DNA of 64,000 bases from Oikopleura dioica (lineage: Eukaryota; Chordata; Appendicularia; Copelata; Oikopleuridae). Below the pieces are notes generated by a model. The model was not told the origin of the DNA, did no database searches, and saw nothing but the letters and a program-made list of their open reading frames with translations. The position numbers and the translations under genes were made by a program. Below, in pieces: positions 53,045-64,000 of this stretch (position 1 is its first letter; each line of letters opens with the position of its first letter). The stretch is taken from contig OU015566.1 in the NCBI GenBank assembly GCA_907165135.1, forward strand, positions 1,242,501-1,306,500, read 5' to 3'.

Positions 53045-54433
53045 ATGGCAAAAGAGAAAGAAAACGGGACAAAGAAAGTCCGTAGAAGACCAAGGGGCAA
53101 AAGGGGAGGTCGAAGAAGGTCCAAATCGGGGTGGGATATTCCTGCTACAGGTACTCTAGAATTTCCCATTTATTTGAATTACAAACGCAAAGGAGCATTT
53201 TTATTATTTGAATTTCAAAAATTAGTGGTATGGGGTCTTTTTCCTGGCCAAAATAGTTGAAATAAGAGTTAACCAATCAAATATCTCGATGAGAATGTTT
53301 GTTATCAGCTGGACCCACTGTAGTGCTTTGATTATTAGTCTAAGTTAGGGTACCGAAGGAGGTTTATCGAAAATCCACTCTGAATAGCTTTATATCCGAA
53401 TCGTTGGGACTCCCAACTTGGGAGGCCGTTTTTCATAGAAAAACTACTTCGTTTATGACGGTATGAATTCTCGTTTTTAGATGTCGGAAGGATGAGTGAC
53501 TCGACGCTTTATGGGGAAGACTTATCATTTGCTGATCAATTGTCACGGTCCAAAATTGTTTTCGTTAAATATGATATTTAAATTATCCTTCCATGATCCT
53601 TTTTTGACCTACTAAAGCTAGTTGGAGAAACTAATCGAGTTTGAAAAACGCGATAAAAGTCACCCCGAAGATGCCCTCGTTCTAGAGCCTTCTAGCGGCT
53701 GGCATCGATACATCGTCCACCAGGTACCTTCCTCATCCGCTTCAATTTCTACATCTTCCAAAGGCCGTGCTGCTTTTCGCGAAATTATGCTCGTTCTCGG
53801 TCGGAGAGGGCGCTAGAAGACGCCCTGTGATCTGCTTCGCCGCGAAATTCAAGAACAACGGCCAAGAAAATGGACACTCCAACTCGGCAAGCTCAAGAAG
53901 AAGGCCGAATTATGCACCGCCGAGTTCAAGGAACAGTTTTGAATGATCTTTTGCGCCTGAAACCGCCGTTTTTCTAGCTTTTTCGACCAGTCAAAAAACT
54001 CATTCAAAGAGCTGAAGCAAAAAAGCCGGTCGACGAGCGGCTCGCAGCACAGCTTACTTCGCGGAAAAACTTGCTTACGGCGTATTCGCGAGTTCCCGAG
54101 CTCAATCCCCACGCCCCTTCCTTTGTTCCCGTAAGTTTTTGACGCCGTTGATTGCTTTTGAGGCTAAATTCTTCAGGTTTTCAACACCAACACAAACAGC
54201 TCCCCACATGTTCCCATAATGCCCGTTCCACAGCTAAACAATCTTCTCAATCTACAGGTAACAGCTTCCTAACGTTTAAATAGGTATTAAATTTTCAGGC
54301 ATCTTCTTTCACTCCTCGTCTGCCGTTCCCGCCGGAGCTGCTCAGTCAACTGCTGCCCAACACGATAAATTCACTTCCTGCGCCTAGTCCCGTCGCCCTC
54401 TCTTCAAGCCCAACTGTCCCGATTCAAAGGTAA
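53045..54433 (+). CDS. R3H-domain protein with PAM2 motif
   Basis: Seven GT-AG exons (53045-53150, 53481-53557, 53622-53723, 53764-53935, 53991-54130, 54177-54257, 54299-54433) sum to 271 codons (270 aa). A basic head (KKVRRRPRGKRGGRRRS) and a GWDIPAT motif precede an R3H domain at ~65-125: PSSGWHRYIVHQAVLLFAKL and SFSVGEGARRRPVICF, with the R-x3-H in WHRYIVH. Later LNPHAPSFVP is a PAM2 motif that binds the MLLE domain of poly(A)-binding protein. R3H domains bind single-stranded nucleic acid, so an mRNA-bound role is likely. The SFSVGEG loop resembles the R3H of R3HCC1, whose other half matches the gene at 55009. Confidence 0.75.
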
Positions 54434-54475
54434 AACAATTTATTTACAGTCAAACACAAAGAGCTCTGCAGCTAT

Positions 54476-54889
54476 TTACACGTAGACAGGTTCGTGATCC
54501 TCAACATGAGCCTCATTTTGATGGTTCGCGAATTTTTGATAATCTTCTTGTGGCAGATTAAAGCGTACATGTTTTTCAAATTGAATTTTTTCAGTTTTAA
54601 TCCCTCTACAAATCGGTTGAATCGCGAGTTTTTGATTCGCTTCTTCAATCTTGAATCCCTTCTCAATCCTTTGAGAAGTTCTAGGGCTCAATTGCACGTT
54701 GTTTATGACGTTTTTTGGGTTGTGGTAGTAGTGAAGATTTTGGGTAAAACGCTCTAGTGCTTCCAAAGTATCATCAAAAGCTGTTTTTCTCGTGTTTTTC
54801 GGCGAGGAAAGTATTCTTTTTCGCTTTTCTTTTGGGCTTTTCTTCTTATCTGCGCCCTTTTTCCGAGGAAGATCTTTTGAAGTCGGCAT
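54476..54889 (-). CDS. basic protein of unknown function, 137 aa
   Basis: Uninterrupted frame from the ATG at 54889 (MPTSKDLPRKKGADKKKSPK) with a Lys-rich, NLS-like head, a helix (FDDTLEALERFTQNLHYYH) and a C-terminal part IQFEKHVRFNLPQEDY. Head-to-head with the gene at 55009 (120 bp apart) and tail-to-tail with the R3H gene (43 bp). Family not recognised; likely nuclear. Confidence 0.5.
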   Translation of the reverse strand: MPTSKDLPRKKGADKKKSPKEKRKRILSSPKNTRKTAFDDTLEALERFTQNLHYYHNPKNVINNVQLSPRTSQRIEKGFKIEEANQKLAIQPICRGIKTEKIQFEKHVRFNLPQEDYQKFANHQNEAHVEDHEPVYV

Positions 54890-55008
54890 TTTTTGTACAA
54901 TTTTATTGGTTTTTAAACGTCTCAAGGAACACGTCTTGTTTTTATAATGCAAAGTTTACCCCCGACCTTGATTTTTAGGAGTTCTTATTTGACTCTTGTG
55001 GCTTTTTT

Positions 55009-56743
55009 ATGGAAAATTGTCACCTTGACATTTTGCTTGACGTGTATTTTCGAATGAACCTCGAGAAAACCCGCGTGAGGCAAACTTTCCGCGGTATTTT
55101 TCAGATTTGTTCTAATGAAGTAAGCAAAAAAACCTCTTTTAGAAGCACGGACCTGTCGCAATTCGTGAGTACGTTCAAAGAATTCGTCCCACTCTCGGAG
55201 CGAAAAGAGAGCTTCTCGCCGCCGGATAGCATTGATGAGGCGCCCTACTCGCCACCTTCTCAAGTTCAATCTCCATCTTCACAAACCGACTCCAAGCCTA
55301 AAGTACAGAGACCTGCGTATGTACCGCCGCATCTCAGAAATCGCAAGGTAACGAACAAGATGCCCAACTTCCTTTACCCTTTTTTATTAAGCCTGAACAA
55401 CCGAAACCTGACCAAAAGCGTGACCTAACCGAGGACGAAAAAGATCGTCAAAAGGTAATTTTCCTCTCTTTTGAAAAATGACTGTTCAGTTGGACCCTTT
55501 CTAGGTTAGGGGCTAGGGTAAGGAGACAGGTAGTAGTTACTTGGGGTTCCCGGGGGGCGAAGCCCCCTCTGTTCCGTCTTAGGGAGCTCCCGGAGGCCCC
55601 GGGCTGCCCCCTACTACCGACTTGGATATTAACATTTGTGAACCTGGAAAATTTCCAATAGTAACCCGTTCTTTAGAATCGAGAGAGAAAAGAAAAAGCG
55701 ATGGCGTTGAAAAATGAAGAAGAAAGACCTGCTTACAGTAGCTTCAAGCAGGATCGAAAGACAAGAAGAAATAGGTCAGGACGTCTCTTAGTCGGTCCTT
55801 TACTTCCGCTTCATTTCAGCTTCACGAAAAATCCCCAATCAAGGATGGATATGCCGCGCGAGCGCTCCCCAGTTCGATCTGAAACGCCTCCATCCAAGCC
55901 ATTCACACTCGCCGACGATTACGAGTTTACTTCTGACGAGGATTTGGATAGAGACTGGGCAGATGATGAGATAGAGGACTCCGTTCTTGAGGAGATCTCT
56001 ATTCTAGGGCTTAATTTGAAACGTTCTTACGGTCGGTAGATCATAAAGGATGGTCGTTGACTTTGATTTAGATATCGTGATACCGAATTATATGCTGGAA
56101 ATATACGACTTTCCGAAATCAGTGAGGACAAGAGATCTTATTGCGGTACGTTTCATTTTACATACTGCATGATAACGTTAATTTTCAAGGCATTTTCTAC
56201 GACATACGATGGCTTCAGCGTTAGATGGATTGATGATACTCATGCATTGGCGATCTTTAGATCTAAAAATCAGGTAGAAATCTTTCTCATCTCCTTTTTC
56301 ACCCGATTCTAGTGCGAAGAAGCTCTCGCTCGAGGCGGGAGCGGCGAGTTCCGTGTCCGAGAACTGTCAAAATCTTCGGATGTTTCTCGAAGAAAAGCCG
56401 CTAGTGTCGCTAAAGAGCAGCGATGGGAAGCATCTTCTAATGCCGGTTTGAACCAGCATTTCTTCGCTGTCGTTTTAACAAAAAAATCTAGTGAGGCCAG
56501 AGATGAATCCCACGGTGGCGAAGCGAATGATCGCCGCCAACTTGGACTCGGTGATAGCGAAGCAGATCAGATCTGCGGAGCGAGAAGAAAGAGCGCTCAA
56601 GGTGAGCTTCATTTGAGACATCTTTTTGAAGAGTATTTTAGGGTGAATCATCTTCTCCTGTTCAACAAAAACCTAGTCGATCTACTAGCAGTCATTTCGT
56701 TCACAATCCGCTTACTGTAGGCCCGGGTCGATTTACTACGTAA
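55009..56743 (+). CDS. R3HCC1/R3HCC1L-like protein
   Basis: Nine GT-AG exons (55009-55347, 55392-55454, 55677-55774, 55820-56031, 56072-56145, 56190-56273, 56313-56445, 56492-56601, 56642-56743) sum to 405 codons (404 aa). It has a YVPPHLRNR motif, a basic segment (NREREKEKAMALKNEEERPA), an acidic block (YEFTSDEDLDRDWADDE) and a C-terminal RRM-like domain, MLEIYDFPKSVRTRDL ... VRWIDDTHALAIF, then FRVRELSK and MNPTVAKRMIAANLD. The EIYDF / WxDDTHALxxF pair is the signature of R3HCC1-type proteins. The N-terminal R3H domain expected in that family is absent here but occurs in the neighbouring gene at 53045. Intron 2 carries a GC-rich repeat. Confidence 0.8.
55500..55620. repeat. GC-rich palindromic module in an intron
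   Basis: Contains ggggggcgaagccccc and ggttaggggctagggtaagg, akin to 2395-2545 and 47490-47560. Confidence 0.6.
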
Positions 56744-57127
56744 AAACTCTGACAACCAAGTATTAAGAGGTTCTTACTGGGCTTTTCGACATCTTTTAAA
56801 TCTTTTTAAAATCGACCCAAGACTCAGGTGGACCACAAAGCTAACGAAGGATAAATTCTTGTGAAAAAACACTCTTTCTATTACTGAAAATAACTTAAAG
56901 TTGAACTGTTCTCTCAACTTCTTGACCTTGCTTATTGAACTTCGAAAAAATCAACGAGGAAAATCGCTCCAAGCGAAGGATTTCCAAGTTTCTTTTTCGA
57001 ATATTTCTGTTTCTTACGAGCGTGTTTCTTTCAAAGATCCGCTTTTTATTATTCTGAAAAAATATTCAAAATATAGAAAAAATCAGAATTGAATTAAGAA
57101 GTTTATTGGTTTATTTCTTCAGTTTTA

Positions 57128-59193
57128 TTAAATTTCATCAAAGAGCGAATCCAGTTGGGCCTTAAGTTCTTCAGTTTCTTTTTTCTTCTCCGCGTGGCTC
57201 TTCCATTTGTAGTTGCTCTTGGTTTCTACCTCTGGTTCCGCCGCTTCCATGACGACTCCCATTTCCTCCTCGGTCAGGCCGTCTTGCATTTCAACGAGCG
57301 ACTTGAGGCGGTTGTCTTCTTCTTCCAGCAGTCGGCGGACTAGGTTCCAGGTAAAAAGAGGATAGAAAAGGGGGGATTTACCGAGAGCAATTTGGTCGCG
57401 ATATCGCATGTCGTTGAAGCCCTTGCATTCCTCGCAGTCTTCAGGAGCTTTTCCGGCCTCGAGATCTTCGTACATCTATAAATTTATTGAAGAAACCCTC
57501 TTTTTAGAGCTTGTCTGGAAAAAAATGACCCAAAGTCCGTCTTTACCTTGTTTTCCAGCGATTTGATAGTCTTTGCTTTTCTCATAATAAGCGACGACTT
57601 CGCAACTGGTCCCTTGATCTTCTTAACCATATCCGCAATTTCCCCCTCCATTTTTCTGATCCAAGTTCTCGTCTCCTTGTGGTATTCGTCCAACCATTCT
57701 TTATACTTTGGAAAGTTTTCATCAGCTTTAGCCAGTTTTTCTTGGAGTTCTTTGTAGTTTTTCTCGAGAGATTCTACTTGCTCGAGGTCGATATCGTCCA
57801 TGGAATCCATGCAGATGGGCTTGTAGTCGTTGATTTTCGCTTGAATTACAATTTTGTCACTTTGAATTTGAGTTGACAAAATTACCTGTGATATCCTTGA
57901 GCTCGTTTCTAGCCTTCAAGTTCAGCACTTTCTCGATCTTCGCCGCCTGGAGTCTCAAATCGGCGAAATGTTGGGGGCCGATCAACTTTTTCACCCGTTC
58001 CACTGAAGAAAAACGTTAATTGCCAAATTGTTTAGTGTCAACTTACTGTAAGTATGCGGCGCAGAAGAAATGAGCTCGGCCTTTTCAGCAAGATCGACGA
58101 CTTCGTCCACTTTTGGCTTGAGTTCCTTGAGGTAGACATCGATTTCATCAAGCTGCTCTTTGATCAAGTCAAAGTCCAGGGGCTCTCCAGCTTGTGCTTT
58201 TTCGACTCGAAGAAGTCCATAGAAAACTGCTTCGGCCCTGGTTTTCAGCTCCTCTGCCGTTCCATTTACCCGCTGCATTTCTTCTTTATGATAGTCGAGT
58301 GCGCCATCAAACCAGAAGTTTTTCACTTGCGCCGCGACTTTTGTAATTCGCTCCATTCCAACTTTGAAGAGCTGCTCATCATTGGCCATTTCACCGGCGT
58401 ATTTGATCGCAGCAAAAGCTTTGTCTTGCTCAAGAATTTGATGACGAAGATTGCTTTTTTTGGTCTATAATTTTTAAAACTCAACTTGTTAAATTGTCCA
58501 AAATAATGGCTTTTGAACTGAAACAGGTTAATTTTTTTTTAACCAAGCCTGAATTTTGACTTCGTTTCTGACAATTTCTTCAGCGCCTTATCAACCAAAT
58601 CATTATTTTCCGCTTGAGATCCGTCTTCTTTGATGACTTGGTACTTCCCCGGCTGCTTGATTAAATTCCCCTCCTCGTCGTACTGCGTTTCAAAGCTGAA
58701 AATCGGCTTGTCATTTCGCAGCGCGTCAAGAGCGCTGATCATCAAATCCTTCGCTTCCAGTGCGTATTTTTTCCCTTCTTTTAGTTGTTCGCGAATTTCG
58801 AGTGCTTCTGGCCCGGTTAGGTTGCCTGTTAGTTCTTGGGACCAAAGCGTGGTTGTTTCGAGCATTTTCTCGGCAAATGCTGCTTTTTCAGCGTTCCAGT
58901 GAGAATAGATGAAATTGGTGTGATCTTCGAGGACGTCCATTTGATCCTAGAATCATTCTTTTTTGGGAAAAAAGGAGCAAACCTACCTTTGCTTTTGTCA
59001 ACCCTTCTTTTGCACAACTCATCACGCCGTAAAACAGCGCAATATTGAAAATTATCAAGCCAAAAAAGCCCCAATAGTCGAATTTTTCAATGATTTCAAC
59101 TTCCTCATCTGTTTTCTTATTCGTTTTTACTTCTTTTGGCTTTTCCTCTTTTTGCTTTTCTGGTGCCGAATCTGCGGCTTTTTTCTTTCCCAT
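57128..59193 (-). CDS. type II membrane protein with long coiled-coil domain
   Basis: ATG at 59193: MGKKKAADSAPEKQKEEKPK, then a membrane helix (YWGFFGLIIFNIALFYGV) near residue 45. Next 58946-58545 (NFIYSHWNAEKAAFAEKMLE), 58464 onward (LRHQILEQDKAFAAIKYAGE) and four further exons of alpha-helical, Glu/Lys-rich sequence, with a CEECKGF motif near the end and stop at 57128-57130 overlapping AATAAA. The join at 58545/58464 would use a GG-AG intron; otherwise there are two genes. The topology suggests an ER or nuclear-envelope anchor with a lumenal or cytosolic rod. The helical part loosely recalls the tail of large HSP70-type ER chaperones, but no motif confirms it. Confidence 0.55.
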
Positions 59194-59342
59194 CTTCGAA
59201 AATTATTGAAAAAACTCGGAATACCGGTTGTGAGGCGAAATCATGCCGGTATGACGCAGCGCCGAAGCACTGGTGATTTTTTGACCCGGAGAAAAAATGA
59301 CTCCAACGATATATTTTTGTGATCTTTGTTTATTGTAAAGTG

Positions 59343-59922
59343 CTAGTCAAAATTTTGTCGGCATGCAAATGGCTGCTGTCGTTCGCAATTCATATCATTG
59401 AGCACTTCTTTCTCCCAGCCAAAAGTCGTGTACAAAGCGACGCATTCTTCCTTTTCGTTGACGAATTTTCCTGAAGGCTCGTATTTTCCCCAAGGAGGGA
59501 TGAACGCACCCTGAAAATCATGAAAATAAGGCAAAAAGAGAAAAACAGACCTTGAATTTGTAGTCTTTTGATTCTCGACCTTGGCTTGTACCGTCAATCC
59601 ATCGTTGTTGAATCTCCTCTGGTGTTTTTTCTCGAGACATTTGCAGATATTTCTCAAAGTCCTTTTGGGAATTAAAATAGGCAAGGGACATTCCGTCAGA
59701 ATCGCAATACTCAGCAGCGTCATTCCATTTTAAATTCTTAACATGTTTCTGATTTTCTTCCTTTTTATATTTTCAAACCTGATTCACAAAATGAAAGGTG
59801 AAATTTTGCTCGATTTCTTCAATTGGTTCCGTAGATCTAAAATTTTCAAAAATTGCCCGTTTGACATTCTACCTTTTGAAACAACCCAAGCTCAGGCCAA
59901 AAAATGATGTGGCAAGCTTCAT
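59343..59922 (-). CDS. secreted single C-type lectin domain protein, copy 1
   Basis: Four GT-AG exons (59922-59873, 59836-59779, 59736-59551, 59510-59343) sum to 154 codons (153 aa). Signal peptide MKLATSFFGLSLGC. The domain reads WNDAAEYCDSDGMSLAYFNS..., an IQQRWIDGTS core, CVALYTTFGWEKEVLNDMNC and FACRQNF, the usual CTLD cysteine framework. No EPN or QPD plus WND calcium motif is present, so sugar binding through calcium is doubtful. It is a tandem duplicate of the gene at 60149. Confidence 0.85.
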
Positions 59923-60148
59923 TTCTCGATTTTTTTTTGCTGGAAATGGAGCTGAAACTGTATTTGCTCGCTTCAAGTCCTGATTGTTTGCGAATTTTCG
60001 TTGTTTTTTTTATAGACGTCTGATACGATACTTCTCCGGGGCAGAGCACTATCACGTACCGACCTGCAATTTTGACAACTGGACAGATATGAGTCATATC
60101 ATATGACTAGTAAAAAATATGAGAGATCATTATTTTATTCGAGTTTTT

Positions 60149-61005
60149 TTAATCAAAATTTTGTCGGCATGCAAACGGCTGCTTTCGCTCGCAGTTCATA
60201 TCATTCAGCACTTCTTTCTCCCAGCCAAAAGTCGTGTACAACGCGACACACTCTTCTTTTTCACTGCCGTAGTAGCCAGTTGGCTGGTAATCGCCCCACG
60301 GAGCGGCGAATTTTCCCTTGAAAAGAGTAAAAGAGGCGGTCGATTTCGGCAAACCTGGAATTTGTAGTTTCTTGATCGTCGACCCTGGCTGGTTCCGTCG
60401 ACCCATCGTTGTTGGATTTCTCCTGGAGTTACTTCTCGAGACATTTGCAGATATTTCTCGAAGTCATCTCTCGAGTCGAAATAAGCAAGAGACATTCCGA
60501 AGGATTCGCAATACTCAGCTGCATCATTCCATTTTAGGTACTAGAATCCCCGTTTTTTCAATCGGAAACTTGACGATTTCAAACCTTGTTGATAAAATGA
60601 AAAGTAAAGGAGTCCTCTTCATCTGGCATTTCTGGCCATGGTTCGGCTCCAGATCCTTCACTCGGCAACAAGCCGCCCATGAGCGTTTTGTAGGCTCCGA
60701 AATCTCCTTCTCTTGCTTCGATAAGCGCGAATACTAACGCGTCAATCGTCTCTTTTTGCTCCGCGATCTGTTCGGTCAGCGAGCTAAGTTGTTAAAAAAT
60801 GCATAAAAATGATGTTTTACTTAATAATTTCAGGATATTCATGAGGCAGCGGGCCATCAATCGAGATTTCAGGAAGCTGGAAATTGTTTTCTTCGATCAA
60901 TTCGACGTCCCTCATCATAATTTATGCGCAAAGAAAATTTTCTTACATGTTATCAGTCGGCATGCACGCCAAGCCAAAGCCAAAAAATGACAAACCAAGC
61001 TTCAT
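60149..61005 (-). CDS. secreted single C-type lectin domain protein, copy 2
   Basis: ATG at 61005: MKLGLSFFGFGLACMPTDN, close to copy 1. Two additional exons encode an acidic spacer (LPEISIDGPLPHEYPEI; SLTEQIAEQKETIDALVFAL) before a CTLD nearly identical to copy 1 (EEIQQRW/GEIQQRW; YTTFGWEKEVLNDMNCERKQ). Stop at 60149-60151. The Leu-rich heptads (IAEQKETIDALVFALIEARE) could form a coiled-coil neck as in collectins. Copy 1 lacks this part. Confidence 0.8.
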
Positions 61006-61270
61006 TTTCAAGTACTTTTTCACTCAGAATGGAACTTAAACTGTATCTGCCGGCTTTTAGCGATACCCATTTGTTTATTTTCATCACATGATTTATTGAA
61101 AACTTCCAGGTTGATTTTGACCCGAGAGATGGGTCAGGCAAAAGAACTCAAAAATCGGAATGGTTCGATTACGAACGAACTGACTTTTGAGTTTCTAATC
61201 GATTTTTTGGTTTTATGGTTGGCCCTAAATCGAAAAGCAGAGATTCAAAATTTTGTATTTAGCGAGAAAA

Positions 61271-61680
61271 ATGAAAAAGAAGGTTTTTTTAAAGGAAGCT
61301 TGCAAAATATGCGGCAAACTCCTCAATGCCAACAATCTCAAGAGACACGAGATGATACATACAGGCGAAAAACCATTCAGTGTAAATTCACTTCCCCAAG
61401 CATTTTAAATATTATGATAATTTAGTGTGATCTTTGCGACTACAAAGCTAACCAAAGAGCTTCCATTGAGAAACATTTGAGACATGTTCATAAAAAGATG
61501 CCTATCGAACAGAAAACTCCGAAACTCCAAGCAAGGGAGATAATAAATCAAGTCGTGCATTATCGAATCGATGAGGAAGGCGAAGATGGAAGCTTGAAAG
61601 AAAACTGGGTGCCAATATTCGAAGTAGAAGATTACGGCGATGTCGTCGAATTTGAGAAATTCATAAGCAAAGATCGTTGA
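61271..61680 (+). CDS. two-finger C2H2 zinc-finger protein, 121 aa
   Basis: Exons 61271-61381 and 61426-61680 join GT-AG (phase 0), 122 codons. Finger 1 is CKICGKLLNANNLKRHEMIH, with the TGEKPF linker, and finger 2 is CDLCDYKANQRASIEKHLRH with a following VH. An acidic tail (IDEEGEDGSLKENWVPIFE) follows. Two fingers alone bind DNA weakly, so it may be a cofactor, or further 5' exons exist. It lies between two minus-strand lectin genes. Confidence 0.75.
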
Positions 61681-61819
61681 AAAACGATTATCATCAAAAA
61701 AACTCTCTCGATTTTCTTACTTCGAAATCTGCCTTTGAAAGTCCATCGATGGTGCCCTGCAGAAAAACACGACGCAATAAATAAGAAAAATATATTATAC
61801 TTTATTGTTATCAAAACTA

Positions 61820-64000
61820 TTATAATGCCGTCATAAAAAATAATAAACTCATTTGATCAAAATTACCTGATTCGGATGGATCAAGAGAAGCAATTCTGAA
61901 AACGTCGTCCTGCTCATCTGGAGAATTGATCGAAACCAAATTTGCTCCTTGTCCTTCGCAAAATGATTGAGCTGCCTTCCACCCTTATTTTTTCATGAGA
62001 AAGGTCATTAAGAAAATGCTCACCCTTCTGATCAGAAGTACTCATGATGCACTTTTGCGAGCTTTCCAAAAACGTCCATCCGAAATCGCATTCTTCATGC
62101 GGCAGCGCTGTTGGCACAGTATTTGGATTTTTAGTCGTCGAAACTTGCACTGCTGGCTGCATGCAGATCGGATATCGTTTTTCAGCACAGTTGAATGCTC
62201 TCCAGAGCCCAGCCATTTCATGATTATCCAGGCCGGCAGCAAGTTCGACGCAAAACTTGTACGGATTATTTTCTGGCTCTCCATCGGCAAAGTTTTTGTA
62301 GCTCACGCTCGTTCCGGAATCCCAATCAATGGGCTGGCCGCCTGCATATGGCAATCCCAGCCCAAGCCAGCTCGATGCGAGTTGATGCTTGACGATGAAT
62401 GCATTTTCCTCGTCGTTGAAAATTTCAACGAGTCTTGATCCGAGACTTTCGCAAAACTCGGCCGCCTCGTATTTTGTCAAATAAGTCGTGTTGCCGTTGT
62501 AGTACTTTGAAAAACTGTAGCACATGCCATTTTGCTCGTTCAAAAATGTCGTCATGTGCCAATCGTCGGATTTGATACATGTCAAATTTGAAGTTGGAGC
62601 TTCCGTCGGTCGAAGTTGAGCAGGAGCATCCATGAAACAGCCAAAAGCTTCAGTAGTCGAGCAACTTTCGGCCATCCAGTTGTCCGAAGTTTTCAAGACA
62701 TCGAGATACGCGCAGGTGTGAGAGTTGACATTGCATTTTGGCTGATCATCCGCCCAGTAAGTAAAGCTCGGGTTGGAGTTGAAATCTGAATATTGCAGTC
62801 GACAGTCTCGTACTGGATCTTGCAGCGGCATTTCATCGTGAATGTTTGACAGATCCAGCCACATTCGCGTGACTCCTGCTTCCGCCCACTCATGTTGATA
62901 CTGTGCGAAGATGTCTGCTTCCGCTTGGCTTTCGATTCTGATCTGTTGAGCTCCGAAGCTCTCGCAATATTTTTTCGCTTCATACCAAGGAAGGTGATAA
63001 TTGCCATTGAGGAAGAATTTGTAGCATTTATTTCCAACATGACTGTCTCCTTTGTCCTTTATCTTCTGAAAGGTCCATCCTTCTGGGCAAGTTTGACCGA
63101 CTGGTTTTTGGCAAATGACTGATTTCGGTTCATTACACCATCGAGCAGACCAAACAGCAGAACTGGTATCCTCAGCTCCCGGCTCAAAGCTAGCACAAGT
63201 CGCGGCAGGTGTTTGATCCAACTGACTATCTGGCGCGCCGTATTCCCAGTTGAGATAACCAGAACTATACTCCCCGGAGATCCAGGAAAAACGATCGGGC
63301 TGGTTTTGTGGGGCATTCAAATTGTTCAACCCGATCCAGGCGCCTTTGTAAGTCACAGAATCGCCCCAAGAATTGATCGCTTCTTTGAGTTTCTCAGCGA
63401 TAAACTTATTTTCTTGCTCGTTTTTGATCGTGACCAAATCGCCGAAATAATTGTTCCCGAGGCCTCCTTGACAGTAGCTCTGGCCGAGTTCGAATTGTCG
63501 CTGAGTTGTTGGCTTGGGAAAGATGATACAGGATGGTTCACCGGTTCCGACGTCCATTTTGAACCAATTATCGCCACGGCAGTCGGCGACGCATTGAGTA
63601 CTTTTGGCTTTGCAGATGAAGCTGAAGAAAGGAGTTGAAAACAGCGTGGAAAGATCATTTTACCTGGCAGTCTTGGTACATTCATTTTTGACCCAAAGGC
63701 CTTCCCCATCCCAAGGCATTGGAAAATCAGGGAGGTTTTCCGTGAAAAGTGCAAAAGTACACCTCTTGGACTGGTCCGAGTTATTTTCCATTCCCGGCGC
63801 CCAGTTTTTGTAATTATACGGTTTCGTAACATCTCCGTTTTGGTTGGTGTTGACCCATTCTAGCGTGTTGAACTGTTTGAGATTATTGAGCCCAATCCAG
63901 TAGTTTCGGAATCCTCGGTCTTTCCATTTCAGCGTATCGTAAATCAGGCGCATCTCGTTTTCGCTGTGAAAATCGACAAGATCAGCGCCAAAAGTGTTAC
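61820..64000 (-). CDS. multi-CTLD protein (mannose-receptor-like), 5' end outside window
   Basis: Coding from the right edge: CTLD1 (partial; YWIGLNNLKQFNTLEWVN ... WAPGMENNS), then after a GT-AG intron a ~540-codon exon with CTLD2 (AWIGLNNLNAPQNQPD, LNWEYGAPDSQ), CTLD3 (WYEAKKYCESFGAQQIRIES) and CTLD4 (YEAAEFCESLGSRLVEIF; WLGLGLPYAGGQPIDWDSG; ICMQPA). The next exon starts CTLD5 (GWKAAQSFCEGQGANLVSIN) and then either reads through to TAA at 61820-61822 followed by AATAAA, leaving CTLD5 truncated, or splices to exons not recognised. Short Thr/Pro linkers separate the domains. EPN/QPD sugar sites are not conserved. Extracellular adhesion or endocytic receptor is likely. Confidence 0.75.

Noticed and set aside
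61995-62438. Plus-strand frames over the multi-CTLD exon
   Set aside because: Antisense shadows of the lectin exon.

Overview
The window is eukaryotic nuclear DNA from a very compact animal genome. About 30 genes lie in 64 kb on both strands. Most introns are 35-55 nt, 3' UTRs are minimal (several stop codons overlap AATAAA), and the proteins are animal types: CNT nucleoside transporter, Rh ammonium channel, collagen, Ly6-type domain, EGF/vWA/astacin mosaic, many C-type lectin domains, UEV, R3HCC1-like. Many introns must begin GA, GC or GG and end AG. Together these features point to an appendicularian tunicate (Oikopleura-like); that assignment is inference, because no marker gene fixes the species.

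Layout. 1-6 kb: a truncated minus-strand gene, a repeat-rich gap, then a 9-exon CNT transporter whose introns have absorbed telomere-like repeats and MITEs. 6-15 kb: a CS-domain gene; a Ly6-type gene with an antisense ubiquitin-like gene nested in its intron; a short collagen; a Thr/Asn-rich secreted protein; small secreted proteins. 15-23 kb: almost gene-free, filled with TTAA-bounded foldback elements and a 2.4-kb hAT-like element (exact 8-bp target duplication) carrying about 32 copies of a 55-bp satellite. 23-31 kb: a CENP-B-type HTH plus zinc-finger gene, a minus-strand astacin/EGF/vWA protein whose protease domain lacks key catalytic residues, an apple/PAN-like secreted protein and a zinc-binding coiled-coil gene.

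32-47 kb: the Rh gene, two adjacent membrane-protein genes, small basic proteins, an FAD oxidoreductase, a 59-aa secreted peptide, a GPI-type surface protein and a 763-aa four-TM Cys-rich protein. 46.5-50 kb: three related coiled-coil genes separated by nested transposons. 50.5-52.5 kb: a tight minus-strand cluster lipase N-half / UEV (UBE2V) / lipase C-half. 53-57 kb: an R3H+PAM2 gene and an R3HCC1L-like gene, which may be two halves of one ancestral gene. 57-64 kb: an ER-type coiled-coil protein, two tandem single-CTLD genes, a two-finger C2H2 gene and a mannose-receptor-like multi-CTLD gene running off the right edge.

The most unusual signals are two related hairpin elements in unrelated genes (8460-8564 and 28532-28618) that behave as GC-AG introns with inverted-repeat ends, a 295-bp intron (37339-37633) that is wholly a MITE, and a MITE whose target duplication copied a splice donor (23423-23985). 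They suggest that introns here arise from, or are invaded by, short inverted-repeat transposons. Exon joins were made by hand from frame and phase; genes whose exon lengths sum exactly to whole codons are marked, and unresolved joins are stated.
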